This document shows, piece after piece, positions 41,747-50,762 of a stretch of 64,000 nucleotides of DNA. The translations under genes and the position numbers were made by a program. The notes beneath the pieces are model-generated. The model worked only from the letters and a program-made list of their open reading frames with translations, did no database searches and had not been told where the DNA came from. The DNA is from Gaiellasilicea sp963707575 (GTDB lineage Bacteria > Actinomycetota > Thermoleophilia > Gaiellales > Gaiellaceae): positions 558,001-622,000 of the forward strand of contig OY970171.1 in assembly GCA_963707575.1 (NCBI GenBank), given 5' to 3'. How positions within the stretch are numbered: the stretch's first letter is position 1; each line of letters starts with the position of its first letter.

Positions 41747-43489
41747 TCAGCGATCCGCATGCCACGAACTCCAGAGGGCCGCGTAGGAGCCTTCCTGCTC
41801 GACGAGCTCGTCGTGCGTCCCGAGCTCCTGCAGCAGCCCGTTCTCGACGACGGCGACGCGGTCGGCATCGTGGGCGGTGTGCAGCCGGTGGGCGATCGCC
41901 ACGACCGTCCGGCCGCGGAGCACCGAGCCGAGCGAGCGCTCGAGGTGACGCGCGGCACGGGGATCGAGCAGCGAGGTCGCCTCGTCGAGGACGAGCGTGT
42001 GCGGGTCGGCGAGCACGAGACGCGCGAGCGCGACCTGCTGCGACTGCGGCGGGGTGAGCGGGTAGCCGCCTGCGCCGACGACCGTCTCGAGCCCGTCGGG
42101 CAGGGATTCGGCCCATTCGAGCCCGTCGACGGCCGCGAGCGCGGCGGCCAGCTGCTCGTCGGAGGCACCGGTTCGCGCGAGCCGCAGGTTCTCGGCGAGC
42201 GTGCCCACGAAGACGTGCTGCTCCTGCGTGACGAGCGCGACCTCGCGGCGGAGCGTGTCGAGCGGCAGGTCGACGAGGCTGACGCCGCCCACCTCGACGC
42301 GGCCGAGCCGCGGTGGGTGGATGCCCGCCAGGAGCCGTCCGAGCGTGGACTTACCGGCGCCCGAAGGCCCAACGACCGCGACACGCTCGCCTGTCTGGAG
42401 ATCGAGGTCGATCCCGTGCAGTACGTCCCGGCCAGGCACGTACGCGTAGCGGACGTCCTCCGCCCTGAGCCGGTCGCCGTCGGGGCGCTCACCTGTCGCG
42501 GAGCGGTCGGGAGGCACGCGCGCGATCCCGACGAGCCGCGCGAACGACGTCGCGCCGACCTGGATCTCGTCGAGCCAGGAGATCAGGCGGTCGACCGGGT
42601 CCGCGAGCTGGACGACGTAGAGCGAGACCGCCGTCACCTCACCGATCGAGGCGTAGCCCGCCGAGACGAGCCACCCGCCCCACGCCAGCGAGGCCGCGAC
42701 CGGCAGCACGTAGGCGAACTCGGCGGTCGGGAACCAGATCGTGCGCAGGTAGAGCGTGCGCCGCTCGGCGCGGTACGCCTCGGCCAGGTCCGCGTCGATC
42801 CGGCCCACCCGCTCCTCTCGCAGGCCCAGCGCCTCGACGGTCCGACCGCCGTCGACCGTCTCGCCAACCGTGCCCGTGAGCGTCGCGTAGGCGGCGCGCT
42901 CCCAGAGGTAGCCGGCCGGTGCCCGCTTCAGGTACCAGCGCGTGCCGAACCAGATCGCGGGCACGCCGGTGATGCACGGGATGGCGGCGAGCGGGTTGAC
43001 CCAGATCGCGGCGGCGACGGTCAGCACCGTGGTGACGGCGGCGATCAGCGTCTCGGGCACTGCGAACCGGATCGTCCGTGCGAGCGAGTCGACGTCGGAG
43101 GTCGTGCGCGAGACGAGGTCACCGGTGCCCGCGCGCTCGACGGTGGAGAGCGGCAGCGCGAGCACGCGGCGCATGAAGTCCTCCCGTAGCTCCGCGAAGA
43201 TCTGCTCGGAGAGGACGAAGGACGCCCTCCGCGCGAACCACGTGAGGATCGTCTGGGCGACGAGGAAGACGGCCAGGACGAGCACCAGCGTGTCGACGTG
43301 GCCGCTCGTCGTCCCGTCCTCGACCGACTGGACCAGCGCGCCGAGGAGCGGTGGGCCGGCCAGGCCGGCGGATGCCGCGAGCGCGTGGAGGCCGAGCACC
43401 CCGGCAAGCCCGCGGCGATGGCGGCCGCCGAGCAGCCGGGCCTGCGCGCGCAGCTCGGGCCCGTCTGCGATCGGAAGGAGGTTGCTCAT
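41747..43489 (-). CDS. ABC exporter half-transporter with degenerate signature motif
   Basis: A 580-residue half-transporter: six-helix membrane domain (residues 1-320), then nucleotide-binding domain. Walker A intact: AVVGPSGAGKSTLGRL. Walker B with catalytic Glu: TLVLDEATSLLD. The Q-loop LVTQEQHVF and H-loop IAHRL are present. The signature, normally LSGGQ, reads LTPPQSQQVALARL, so it cannot complete an ATP site in its partner. Overlaps the partner gene by 4 nt (ATGA). Substrate unknown. Confidence 0.93.
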   Translation of the reverse strand: MSNLLPIADGPELRAQARLLGGRHRRGLAGVLGLHALAASAGLAGPPLLGALVQSVEDGTTSGHVDTLVLVLAVFLVAQTILTWFARRASFVLSEQIFAELREDFMRRVLALPLSTVERAGTGDLVSRTTSDVDSLARTIRFAVPETLIAAVTTVLTVAAAIWVNPLAAIPCITGVPAIWFGTRWYLKRAPAGYLWERAAYATLTGTVGETVDGGRTVEALGLREERVGRIDADLAEAYRAERRTLYLRTIWFPTAEFAYVLPVAASLAWGGWLVSAGYASIGEVTAVSLYVVQLADPVDRLISWLDEIQVGATSFARLVGIARVPPDRSATGERPDGDRLRAEDVRYAYVPGRDVLHGIDLDLQTGERVAVVGPSGAGKSTLGRLLAGIHPPRLGRVEVGGVSLVDLPLDTLRREVALVTQEQHVFVGTLAENLRLARTGASDEQLAAALAAVDGLEWAESLPDGLETVVGAGGYPLTPPQSQQVALARLVLADPHTLVLDEATSLLDPRAARHLERSLGSVLRGRTVVAIAHRLHTAHDADRVAVVENGLLQELGTHDELVEQEGSYAALWSSWHADR

Positions 43490-45195
43490 TCCTCCTCCCC
43501 GCGGGTGACGGTGTCGCGGTAGCTCTCGCTCGAGCGCAGGAGCTCGCGGTGGCTGCCCTCGGCGACGACCCGGCCGCCCTCGACCAGGGCGACGCGGTCG
43601 GCCTGGTCGAGCACCAGCGGGCTCGTCGTCACCACCACCGTTGTCCGGCCCGCTCGCGCCTCACGCAGCCGCGCCGCGATCCGGGCCTCTGTGTGCGCGT
43701 CGACCGCGCTCGTCGGCTCGACCAGCACGAGCGTCTCGGCGCCGGAGAGCAGCGCCCGGGCGAGCACGAGCCGCTGGCGCTGGCCGCCCGAGAAGGACCG
43801 GCCGCGCTCGTCAACGGGCGCGTCCAGCCCTGCCGGGAGCGCTTCGAGCACGTCCTCCGCGTTCGCAACCGATACGGCGGTGAGGATCGCGGCGTCGTCC
43901 GCCCGCGCCCACGGATCGAGCTCCCGGCGGAGGGAGCCGGAGAAGAGGAGCGGCTCGGGCTCGCTGACGACGATGCGGCGGCGGACCGTGTCGACGGGCA
44001 GGTCGGCGAGGCGAACCTCTCCGAGCGTGACCCCGTCGTCGTCGCCGAATCGCCCCAGGCGGTCGGCGATCGCTACCGCCTCGTCGGGCACAGCGGCGAC
44101 GAGGCACGTCAGGAGGCCGGGCTCGACGACGAGGCCCGAGCGCGCGTCGACCAGCGGCACAGCCGCGGGCGGTTCTGCGGCAGGGGCATGCGGCTCGCTC
44201 ACCTGGCGCTGCACCTCGAGCACGCCGAGCATCCGCTTTGCCCCGACGAGGGCCCGTGTGACCTTGTCCACGGCCTCGGCCGCGGTGCGGAGCGGGATCA
44301 CGAGGAAGGCCGCATAGCCGTAGAACGCGACCAGCTCGCCCACGCCGATCCGGCCCGAGAGGGCAAAGCGCGCGCCGATCCAGGTGACGAGCACGACGAA
44401 GAGGCCGGGCACGAAGACCTGGGCCGCGTCGAGCGTGGACTGCGGGATGGCAACCCGGACGCCGGCTTCACGCACCCGTTGGGAGCGCAGGCGGTAGCGG
44501 TCGAGAAACACCTGCTCACCGCCGATTCCGCGGAGCACCCGCAGCCCGGCCGCGGTGTCGGCGCCGAGCGCTGTCAGCCCGCCGACCTCCTCGCGCTGCT
44601 CCGCCTGGCGCGCCTGGAGCGGGCCGATCACGGTGCCGAGCGTGAGCACGAGGACGGGCACCCCGATGAGCACGATCAGGCCGAGCGCGACCGAGGACGA
44701 GAGCAGGATGAACGCGACCACCGCGTAGGAGACGATCGCGCCCGCCCCGCGCGCGGTGATGTCGAACGCGCCGCCGGCCCGCATCGCGTCGTTCGAGACC
44801 GTCGCCACGACCTCGCCCGTCGACAGCCGGGATCGCACCGCCGGCCCCGAGCGGGCCGCGTGGTGCGCGACGACCTGGGCGAGGCGGAACGAGGCCTGGA
44901 TCCAGTTGGAGACGGCGAAGCGGTGGCGCATCACGCCTGCGACCGCCTGCACCAGGCCGAGCCCGAGCAGGGCGCCCGCCCACAGCGCGAGGGCGCCCCG
45001 GTCTTCGTCGACGATGCCCTGCTCGATCGCCTGGCCCAGTGCGAACGGCATCAGTGCTTGCGCGAGCATCCAGAGGATGCCGAAGAGCACGCCGCCGGCG
45101 AGCGTCGCGAGCTGGTGCCGCCCGACCCAGACGAGCAGCCGCGCCGGCGAGCGGGTGTCGGGACGGCCCGGGTCGGCGAGAGGAAGCTGGCGCAT
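43486..45195 (-). CDS. ABC exporter half-transporter with degenerate Walker A and B
   Basis: A 569-residue half-transporter. Membrane domain at residues 20-320 with six segments. In the nucleotide-binding domain the P-loop is replaced by GLLTCLVAAVPDEAVAIADRLG, without GxxGxGKS. Walker B reads TLVLVEPTSAVD, with Val for the Mg-binding Asp, and the H-loop His is replaced (VVVTTSPLVLD). The signature FSGGQRQRLVLARAL is perfect. It therefore supplies the signature half of the single working ATP site with the partner's Walker A. Confidence 0.92.
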   Translation of the reverse strand: MRQLPLADPGRPDTRSPARLLVWVGRHQLATLAGGVLFGILWMLAQALMPFALGQAIEQGIVDEDRGALALWAGALLGLGLVQAVAGVMRHRFAVSNWIQASFRLAQVVAHHAARSGPAVRSRLSTGEVVATVSNDAMRAGGAFDITARGAGAIVSYAVVAFILLSSSVALGLIVLIGVPVLVLTLGTVIGPLQARQAEQREEVGGLTALGADTAAGLRVLRGIGGEQVFLDRYRLRSQRVREAGVRVAIPQSTLDAAQVFVPGLFVVLVTWIGARFALSGRIGVGELVAFYGYAAFLVIPLRTAAEAVDKVTRALVGAKRMLGVLEVQRQVSEPHAPAAEPPAAVPLVDARSGLVVEPGLLTCLVAAVPDEAVAIADRLGRFGDDDGVTLGEVRLADLPVDTVRRRIVVSEPEPLLFSGSLRRELDPWARADDAAILTAVSVANAEDVLEALPAGLDAPVDERGRSFSGGQRQRLVLARALLSGAETLVLVEPTSAVDAHTEARIAARLREARAGRTTVVVTTSPLVLDQADRVALVEGGRVVAEGSHRELLRSSESYRDTVTRGEEE

Positions 45196-45199
45196 CGGC

Positions 45200-45793
45200 T
45201 CAGTTGAAGCGGCGCTGCGCCTCGTCGAGCCCGTCGTGCGCCAGCGCCTCGACGGCGTCCGCGGCGCGGCCCACGAGCGCCTCGCCGTCGTCCTCGGGGG
45301 CGAACGGAGAGAGGACGTAGTCGGCGACGGGCCGCCGGTCGCCGCGACCGGGCCGGCCCACGCCCACGCGGACGCGCAGGAAGTCGGCCGAGCCGAGCGC
45401 CTGCTTGACGGAGCGCAGGCCGTTGTGCCCGGCCAGCCCGCCGCCGAGCCGGACCTGGAGCCGGCCAGCCTCGAGATCCACCTCGTCGTGGACGACCGCG
45501 ATCGACTCGGGCGCGACCTTGAAGAAGCGCGCGGCTGCAGCGAGCGACTGGCCCGAGAGGTTCATGTAGGTCTCCGGCTTCAAGAGCGCCAGCCTCAGAT
45601 CGCCGTCCCGCACCTCGGCGAGGCGGCCGGAGAACTTGGAGCGGAAGGAACCCCCGTGCCGCCCGGCGAGCTCGTCGACGACCATCCAGCCGACGTTGTG
45701 CCGGTCACGTGCGTGCTCGCGCCCAGGGTTGCCGAGCCCGACCACGAGCAGGTCGAGCGTCGAGGCCTGCTCGCCCCGACGGAGAAACCGCAA
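45200..45793 (-). CDS. pth: Peptidyl-tRNA hydrolase
   Basis: A 197-residue enzyme that recycles tRNA from dropped-off peptidyl-tRNA. Motifs: LLVVGLGNPGREHARDRHNVGWMVVDELA (active-site His), KPETYMNLSGQSL, VVHDEVDLEAGRLQVRLGGGLAGHNGLRSV, and FLRVRVGVGRPG. TTG start 3 nt after the bL25 stop; the pair rplY-pth is a common bacterial arrangement. Confidence 0.96.
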   Translation of the reverse strand: MRFLRRGEQASTLDLLVVGLGNPGREHARDRHNVGWMVVDELAGRHGGSFRSKFSGRLAEVRDGDLRLALLKPETYMNLSGQSLAAAARFFKVAPESIAVVHDEVDLEAGRLQVRLGGGLAGHNGLRSVKQALGSADFLRVRVGVGRPGRGDRRPVADYVLSPFAPEDDGEALVGRAADAVEALAHDGLDEAQRRFN

Positions 45794-45796
45794 GAG

Positions 45797-46522
45797 CTAG
45801 CTCTCGTCGGGGGTGGGCTCGGCGGGCTCGCCGGCCTCGCCGGTCTGGGCCTCGGCGTCTGCGCCTTCCTCGGCAGCCCCTTCCGGAGCCTCCTCGCCCT
45901 CCTCGACCTCGCCCGCAATCTCGTCGATCGCGGCCTCGAGCTCCTCCTCGCGCATCGGCGCGGAGACCGTGGCGATGACCGTCTCGTGCGGATCGTCGAG
46001 GAAGGTGACGCCCGCCTGAGCGGCTACGTCTTCGAGGCGCAGCGTGTCGCCCATCTCCATCGCGCTGACGTCGACCTCGATCGACTCGGGAATCTCCATC
46101 GGCAGCGCTTCGACGTTGATCGCGGTCGTGGGCTGCGACATGACGCCGCCCTCACGCACGCCCGGCGAATCCTCCGTGCCGATGACGTGCAGCTGCACGG
46201 TCGCCTGGATCGGCTGGTCGAGCCGGACTTCCTGGAGGTCGACGTGGGCGACATGGCCGCGGAGCGGGTCGCGCTGGTAGTCCTTGAGGATCGACGGATG
46301 CGTGGAGGACTGCCCCTCGACGACGACGTCGAGCACCGCGTGCAGGCCCGAGTCCGTGTTGAGGGCGGCCCGAAGCGAGCGCTCCTCGATCACGATCGCG
46401 CGAGAGTCCGTCTTGCCGTAGAGCACGCCGGGGACGAGCCCCTGCTTGCGCAGGCGCCGCGACTCGGGTGAACCGAGCCGCTCGCGCTTCTTTACCTCGA
46501 GACGAAATCTGTCGCCGGACAC
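45797..46522 (-). CDS. rplY: Ribosomal protein bL25, long (Ctc/TL5) form
   Basis: A 241-residue protein. L25 5S-rRNA-binding domain at residues 5-95 (LRKQGLVPGVLYGKTDSRAIVIEERSL, HVAHVDLQEV), TL5 beta domain at 100-190 (PIQATVQLHVIG, PESIEVDVSAMEMGDTL), and an acidic, low-complexity tail (195-241) of Glu/Ala. Binds 5S rRNA in the large subunit. GTG start lies 8 nt below TACAAT. Confidence 0.96.
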   Translation of the reverse strand: MSGDRFRLEVKKRERLGSPESRRLRKQGLVPGVLYGKTDSRAIVIEERSLRAALNTDSGLHAVLDVVVEGQSSTHPSILKDYQRDPLRGHVAHVDLQEVRLDQPIQATVQLHVIGTEDSPGVREGGVMSQPTTAINVEALPMEIPESIEVDVSAMEMGDTLRLEDVAAQAGVTFLDDPHETVIATVSAPMREEELEAAIDEIAGEVEEGEEAPEGAAEEGADAEAQTGEAGEPAEPTPDES

Positions 46523-46530
46523 GGCGGCGG

Positions 46531-46536
46531 ATTGTA
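46531..46536 (-). promoter_or_regulatory. -10 box TACAAT, leaderless
   Basis: TACAAT lies 8 nt upstream of the GTG at 46522, driving rplY-pth and perhaps the ABC genes. Confidence 0.6.
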
Positions 46537-46551
46537 GCTGAACGGGCTAAA

Positions 46552-46758
46552 TCAGCGAATGTGCAGGTCGATGCCGAGCAGGAGCAGCGGCCAGAGTCCG
46601 ATCGCGAGCGCGGCCGACGCGAGCCGGCGCACGGTGTCGAGGTTCTCGAGGTAGTCCTTCGACGCGGCCACGACCGCGCCGATGACGAGGTAGGCGACGA
46701 GGAGCAGCTTGCGCGGGAACAGCATCCGCACGGCGTTCCCGCGGACGACGGTCGCCAA
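46552..46758 (-). CDS. Small membrane protein, 68 aa
   Basis: A 68-residue protein with two hydrophobic segments (LLLVAYLVIGAVVAAS and ALAIGLWPLLLLGIDLHI) separated by a charged loop KDYLENLDTVRRL. GTG start, 16 nt after the stop of the MBL gene, so probably cotranscribed with it. Function unknown. Confidence 0.65.
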   Translation of the reverse strand: MATVVRGNAVRMLFPRKLLLVAYLVIGAVVAASKDYLENLDTVRRLASAALAIGLWPLLLLGIDLHIR

Positions 46759-46774
46759 CCGCCGCCGCGGTCGA

Positions 46775-47632
46775 TCAGGTCGCGGTCGTGCGCCCCGCCC
46801 TGAACGCCTGCACGAAGTACTCCGTGTCCTCGTCGGGCTCCGCGAGCGTCTTGTCCTGCCGGACCGCCTGCTCGGCGGCGCGCACCTTCTCGTTCAGCTC
46901 CTCAATCTCGCGGCGTGGGAGCACCGACGTGCTGTGGCCCTCCACGTATAGCTCGGCGTCGAAGCCGAGAATCGTGTCGTAGAGCGGTAACGCCACCTCG
47001 GCAGTCAGCGCACCGGCGGGCGAGGCGTAGAGGCAGTCCCCGAGGAACAGAAGGCGGTCGGCCTCGATGTACATGACGCTGGACTCGGCGCAGTGGTTCC
47101 CGCCGACGTGGCGGACCTGGACGGTGATGCCGCCCAGCTCGAGCTCGAGCGCGTCGTGGAAGACGATGTCGGCCGGGGCAACCGCGACGACGCGCGGTGA
47201 CGGCAGCTCCTCCTTGACGTGTGCGGCGTGCTGCGGGGAGGCCTCGCCCGCGGCGACGCGCCGGTCGAGCCCTTCGTCGCTCCAGTCGGTCGCGGCGAGC
47301 TCGAGCAGCACGGGGGCCGTCGAGGCGTGCGCGATCACGAGCGCGCCGAGCTCCGCGCCGCCGAAGACGTGATCCCAGTGCGAGTGCGTGTAGACCACGG
47401 CGCTCGGAGGCGCCGCCCCCTCCTCCCGCAGAGCGTCGAGGAACTGCCGCGTGTGGGCGCTCGACGAGCCGGCATCCAGCATCAGTGTGCGCCGGTCGCC
47501 GACGACCGCGCAGACCGAGGGCCGGTCGGGCGGGCCCGGCGGCATCCAGTAGACGTGCTCGCTGATCTTCTGCAGGACGCTCCATCGCGGTGCATGATCC
47601 CTCACAGGCGCGCGCCACCGGCGTTTGGTCAT
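46775..47632 (-). CDS. MBL-fold metallohydrolase
   Basis: A 285-residue metallo-beta-lactamase-fold protein. Metal ligands: LDAGSSSAHTRQF, VVYTHSHWDHVFGGAELG (HxHxDH), HVGGNHCAESSVMYI and the Asp in LFLGDCLYASP. C-terminal EGHSTSVLPRREI supplies the last His. Resembles the family of environmental MBL proteins related to quinoprotein relay or glyoxalase II-like hydrolases; substrate unknown. Start at ATG 47632 or GTG 47605 is not settled. Confidence 0.85.
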   Translation of the reverse strand: MTKRRWRAPVRDHAPRWSVLQKISEHVYWMPPGPPDRPSVCAVVGDRRTLMLDAGSSSAHTRQFLDALREEGAAPPSAVVYTHSHWDHVFGGAELGALVIAHASTAPVLLELAATDWSDEGLDRRVAAGEASPQHAAHVKEELPSPRVVAVAPADIVFHDALELELGGITVQVRHVGGNHCAESSVMYIEADRLLFLGDCLYASPAGALTAEVALPLYDTILGFDAELYVEGHSTSVLPRREIEELNEKVRAAEQAVRQDKTLAEPDEDTEYFVQAFRAGRTTAT

Positions 47633-47659
47633 AGCGGCCGCGCGGTACTCCGTTCCTCG

Positions 47660-48049
47660 ATGAGATCGCTGACCACCGTCCTCGCTCTCCTCGCGGTCCT
47701 CGCGGGCACCGCGCTTGCCGCGACGCCCGAACGCGTCGTCGCGACGAAGACGTCGTCGGGCGGCTTCGCGCTCGCCAAGGTCTCGGCGACGGTGCAGCGG
47801 GCCGCCACGCTACGGGTCCGAGTCACCTCGACGCCGCGTCAGACGGTGCTGGTGTCATGGACGGTCGTCTGCAAGAAAGGGAAGACCTCGAGCAAGAAGG
47901 TCCGGCAGTACGGCCCCGTGCTAACGCCGACCACACGCTCCGTTCCGTTGACGATGCCTCGTCCGGATCGCTGCACGCTGACGGCCACGGGACAGCTCGA
48001 GAGCGGCGAGGGCACCATCGGGGTCGCGCTCCTCGCCCGCAAGCGCTAG
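47660..48049 (+). CDS. Secreted small hypothetical protein
   Basis: A 129-residue protein with a signal peptide (MRSLTTVLALLAVLAGTALAA). The mature part is basic and beta-rich (ATLRVRVTSTPRQTVLVSWTVVCKKGKTSSKKVRQYG) with two Cys (VVCKK, DRCTLT) likely disulfide-bonded. The pattern recalls Ig-like secreted proteins of actinobacteria. A TACTCC box 8 nt before the ATG suggests leaderless expression. Function unknown. Confidence 0.7.
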   Translation: MRSLTTVLALLAVLAGTALAATPERVVATKTSSGGFALAKVSATVQRAATLRVRVTSTPRQTVLVSWTVVCKKGKTSSKKVRQYGPVLTPTTRSVPLTMPRPDRCTLTATGQLESGEGTIGVALLARKR

Positions 48050-48053
48050 GCCG

Positions 48054-48236
48054 TCACGGAGGCGGCGGCTCAGAGTTTCCGAGGGAGCGGGCCCGTGCGT
48101 CACCGAGAGCCGCTTCATCGCTGTGCGCCGCACGTACCGCAGCCTCGCCCTGCCGCCGACGATGAAACCGCTCGACGGCTCGCCGACGCCGTTCCTCACG
48201 GGTAGGGAACAGCTCGCGTACCCACCGAAGAGCCAC
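48054..48236 (-). CDS. Small basic protein, 60 aa
   Basis: A 60-residue frame: ALRWVRELFPTREERRRRAVERFHRRRQGEAAVRAAHSD, then ARSLGNSEPPPP. Arg-rich amphipathic helix followed by a Pro tail. Supported mainly by a TAGGCT box 6 nt before its GTG and by abutting the convergent stop at 48049. No family recognised. Confidence 0.45.
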   Translation of the reverse strand: MALRWVRELFPTREERRRRAVERFHRRRQGEAAVRAAHSDEAALGDARARSLGNSEPPPP

Positions 48237-48242
48237 GCGCGA

Positions 48243-48248
48243 AGCCTA
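48243..48248 (-). promoter_or_regulatory. -10 box TAGGCT, leaderless
   Basis: TAGGCT lies 6 nt upstream of the GTG at 48236. Confidence 0.4.
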
Positions 48249-48277
48249 GCCGGGCCGGCACGGTCGAGCGGACGAGC

Positions 48278-49333
48278 CTAGAAGAGCTGGTTCTCGCCGC
48301 CGAAGATCGCGGAGACCGAGTCGTCGGAGAAGACGTTCATGATCGTCTCGGCCAGCAGGCCCGAGACGCTCAGGACGGTCATGTTGGGCGGGCGCCGGCG
48401 CGGATCGATCGGCACCGTGTCCGTGACGACGATGCCGGTGATGTCCGAGCCCTCGAAGCGGTCGAGCGCATCGCCGCTGAAGAGTCCGTGGGTCGCGAAC
48501 ACCCAGACGTCCTTGACGCCGTGCTCCTTCAGCGCGATCACGTTCGCGAGCAGCGTGCCGCCCGTCATGATCACGTCGTCGCCGACGATCGCCACCTTGT
48601 CGCGCACGCGGCCGGTGATCTCCGTCACCTCGACCTGGTCGTGCGCAGGCCGCGTCTTGTGCATGACGGCGAAGTTGCCCTCGATCATCTCGGCGAAGCG
48701 CACCGCCAGCTTGGCTCGTCCGGCGTCGGGCGAGACGGAGACCACGCCGTCCCCCGTCAGGCCGATGTCGCGGAAGTGACGAGCGAAGAGCGGCAGGGCC
48801 GTCATGTGGTCGACCGGGATCGTGAAGAAGCCCTGGATCTGGCCTGCGTGGAGATCCATCGTCAGGACACGGTCTGCGCCTGCGAGCTGCAGCATGTCCG
48901 CGACCAGGCGAGCCGAGATCGGCTCGCGCGGCTTTGCCTTCCGGTCCTGCCGCGCGTACGGGAAGAGCGGCACGACGGCGGTGATCCGCTTGGCGGAAGC
49001 GAGCCTCGCCGCCTGGATCATGAACAGGAGCTCCATCAGGTTCCGGTCGACGGGGTCGCAACCCGTCTGGACGATGAAGAGGTCGGCGCCGCGGATCGAC
49101 TCCACGTAGCGGCAGTGGGTCTCCCCGTTCGCGAACGTGCCCAGCTCCACCTCGCCGAGCTCCACTCCCAGCTGCTCCGCCATCTGCTGCGCCAGCTCGG
49201 TGTGTGAGCGTCCGGCGACGACCATCAGGCGCTTTTGCGGGGTCAGCGGAAGCGCATGACCCATCTTCAGGCCCGCCCGCGGTGTCGCAGTCTCGAGCCC
49301 GGGCAGCGTCTGCTCAATCGTTCCGCTTTCCAC
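48278..49333 (-). CDS. prs: Ribose-phosphate pyrophosphokinase
   Basis: A 351-residue PRPP synthase, class I, with an N-terminal extension of about 30 residues. Motifs: LGEVELGTFANGETHCRYVESIRG, VVPLFPYARQDRKAKPREPISA (ATP flexible loop), VLTMDLHAGQIQGFF (metal-binding DxHxxQ), and the PRPP loop VAIVGDDVIMTGGTLLANV. Makes PRPP from ribose 5-phosphate and ATP for nucleotide, His and Trp synthesis. GTG start lies inside the end of glmU (20-nt overlap), a common actinobacterial pair. Confidence 0.96.
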   Translation of the reverse strand: MESGTIEQTLPGLETATPRAGLKMGHALPLTPQKRLMVVAGRSHTELAQQMAEQLGVELGEVELGTFANGETHCRYVESIRGADLFIVQTGCDPVDRNLMELLFMIQAARLASAKRITAVVPLFPYARQDRKAKPREPISARLVADMLQLAGADRVLTMDLHAGQIQGFFTIPVDHMTALPLFARHFRDIGLTGDGVVSVSPDAGRAKLAVRFAEMIEGNFAVMHKTRPAHDQVEVTEITGRVRDKVAIVGDDVIMTGGTLLANVIALKEHGVKDVWVFATHGLFSGDALDRFEGSDITGIVVTDTVPIDPRRRPPNMTVLSVSGLLAETIMNVFSDDSVSAIFGGENQLF

Positions 49334-50636
49334 CGCGTCCTTCCTTCGTCACCTGGCGTGCGCGAGCGATCGCCATCGCGTTGGGGGGAACGTCCTCGGT
49401 GATCACCGATCCGGCGCCGATCCACGCATCGTCTCCGATCGTCACGGGTGCGACGAATGCATTGTCGACTCCGGTCCTGACGTTGCGCCCGATCGTCGTC
49501 CGGCCCTTCGGCCGGCCCGGCTGGTGCGGAAAGTTCACGGTCACATTGCTCGCAGCGATGTTCGAGTCCTCGCCGATGTCAGCGTCGCCGATGTAGGAGA
49601 GATGCGGCACCTTGGTGCGCGCTCCGATGTGCGAGTTCTTGATCTCGACGAACGTGCCGGCCTTCGCACCTGCCCCGAGAACCGTCCCGGGGCGAAGGTA
49701 ACAGAACGGACCGACGATCGCACCGGCCCCGATCGTCGAGTCGATCGCGACCGCGTGCGGGCCGACCTCGGCGCCCGCGGCGATCCGGGTGTTCCCGCGG
49801 AGGACGGTGAACGGGTGCACGACGCAGTCGGGCTCCAGCTCCACGTCCGCCTCGATCCAGGTGGACGCGGGATCCACGATCGCGGCGCCGGCGAGCATGT
49901 GCTCGCGATTGATGCGCTCCCGGAGCAGGACGGCGGCGGCGGCGAGCTCGACGCGGGTGTTGACGCCTTCCGTCTCGGCGGGGTCGCCCGCGACGTGGGC
50001 GTCGACGCCCGCGCCACCCTCGACGAGGTCGCGCACGGCGTCGGTCAGATACAGCTCGCCCTGCGCATTCGCCGGCTGGAGGCGATCGAGCGCGGGCCAG
50101 AGCAGCTCGGCCCGGAAGAGGTAGATGGACGAGTTGCACTCGCGGACGGCGAGCTCGTCGGGCGTCGCGTCGCCGGCCTCGACGATCGAGCGCACCCGGC
50201 CGCCGTCGTCCCGCAGGACGCGTCCGTAGGAGCGCACGTCGGCAGGCTCGAACGTCAGGACGGTGGCTGCTCCGCCCCCGCTGCGGTGAGCCTCCACGAG
50301 CTCGGCGAGCAGATCCGAGGTGAGCAGCGGCGTGTCCCCCGAGAGCACGAGGATCTCGTCCGCAGCGCCTTCGAGCGCGCTGCGGGCGGCGCCGATCGCG
50401 TCGCCGGTGCCGAGCGCACGCTCCTGCACGGCGACCTCGACCTCGCCGAACTCGCCACGTGTCTCGGGCGAGGCGACGACGACGACGCGTGCCGGCGACA
50501 GCGGCCGCGCCGCCGCGAGCACCCAGTCGACCATGCGCCGCCCGAGGATCGGGTGCAGGTGCTTCGGGACTTCGGAGCGCATGCGCGTGCCGAGGCCCCC
50601 GGCCATCACGACTGCTGCGAGCTTGGTCTGGGTCAC
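49314..50636 (-). CDS. glmU: Bifunctional GlmU: GlcNAc-1-P uridyltransferase / GlcN-1-P acetyltransferase
   Basis: A 440-residue enzyme making UDP-GlcNAc for peptidoglycan. N-terminal pyrophosphorylase: AAVVMAGGLGTRMRSEVPKHLHPILG, ALGTGDAIGAA, VLSGDTPLLT, GELYLTDAV. C-terminal left-handed beta-helix of hexapeptide repeats: IVGPFCYLRPGTVLGAGAKAGTFVEIKNSHIGARTKVPHLSYIGDADIGE. Starts 14 nt after the tRNA-Gln gene. Confidence 0.96.
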   Translation of the reverse strand: MTQTKLAAVVMAGGLGTRMRSEVPKHLHPILGRRMVDWVLAAARPLSPARVVVVASPETRGEFGEVEVAVQERALGTGDAIGAARSALEGAADEILVLSGDTPLLTSDLLAELVEAHRSGGGAATVLTFEPADVRSYGRVLRDDGGRVRSIVEAGDATPDELAVRECNSSIYLFRAELLWPALDRLQPANAQGELYLTDAVRDLVEGGAGVDAHVAGDPAETEGVNTRVELAAAAVLLRERINREHMLAGAAIVDPASTWIEADVELEPDCVVHPFTVLRGNTRIAAGAEVGPHAVAIDSTIGAGAIVGPFCYLRPGTVLGAGAKAGTFVEIKNSHIGARTKVPHLSYIGDADIGEDSNIAASNVTVNFPHQPGRPKGRTTIGRNVRTGVDNAFVAPVTIGDDAWIGAGSVITEDVPPNAMAIARARQVTKEGRGGKRND

Positions 50637-50650
50637 GAGTGGGGGTGGAA

Positions 50651-50724
50651 TGGCTGGGGCGCCAGGATTCGAACCTGGGATCGCGGGACCAAAACCCGCT
50701 GCCTTACCACTTGGCTACGCCCCA
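50651..50724 (-). tRNA. tRNA-Gln (TTG anticodon)
   Basis: 74 nt, CCA end encoded. Acceptor TGGGGCG pairs with CGCCCCA, discriminator G. The anticodon arm is GCGGG-TTTTGGT-CCCGC with anticodon TTG, and the T arm is CCAGG-TTCGAAT-CCTGG. The U1-A72 pair and G73 are typical identity elements for glutamine. Close spacing suggests it is cotranscribed with glmU and prs. Confidence 0.97.
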
Positions 50725-50762
50725 CGGATCGGGGTTGGAGTATAGGCGCGAGCCACCTTGGA

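Noticed and set aside
38728..42057. 1109-codon plus-strand open frame opposite mfd
   Set aside because: It is the antisense shadow of mfd and the ABC gene: no domain is visible, and long antisense frames are expected at this GC content.
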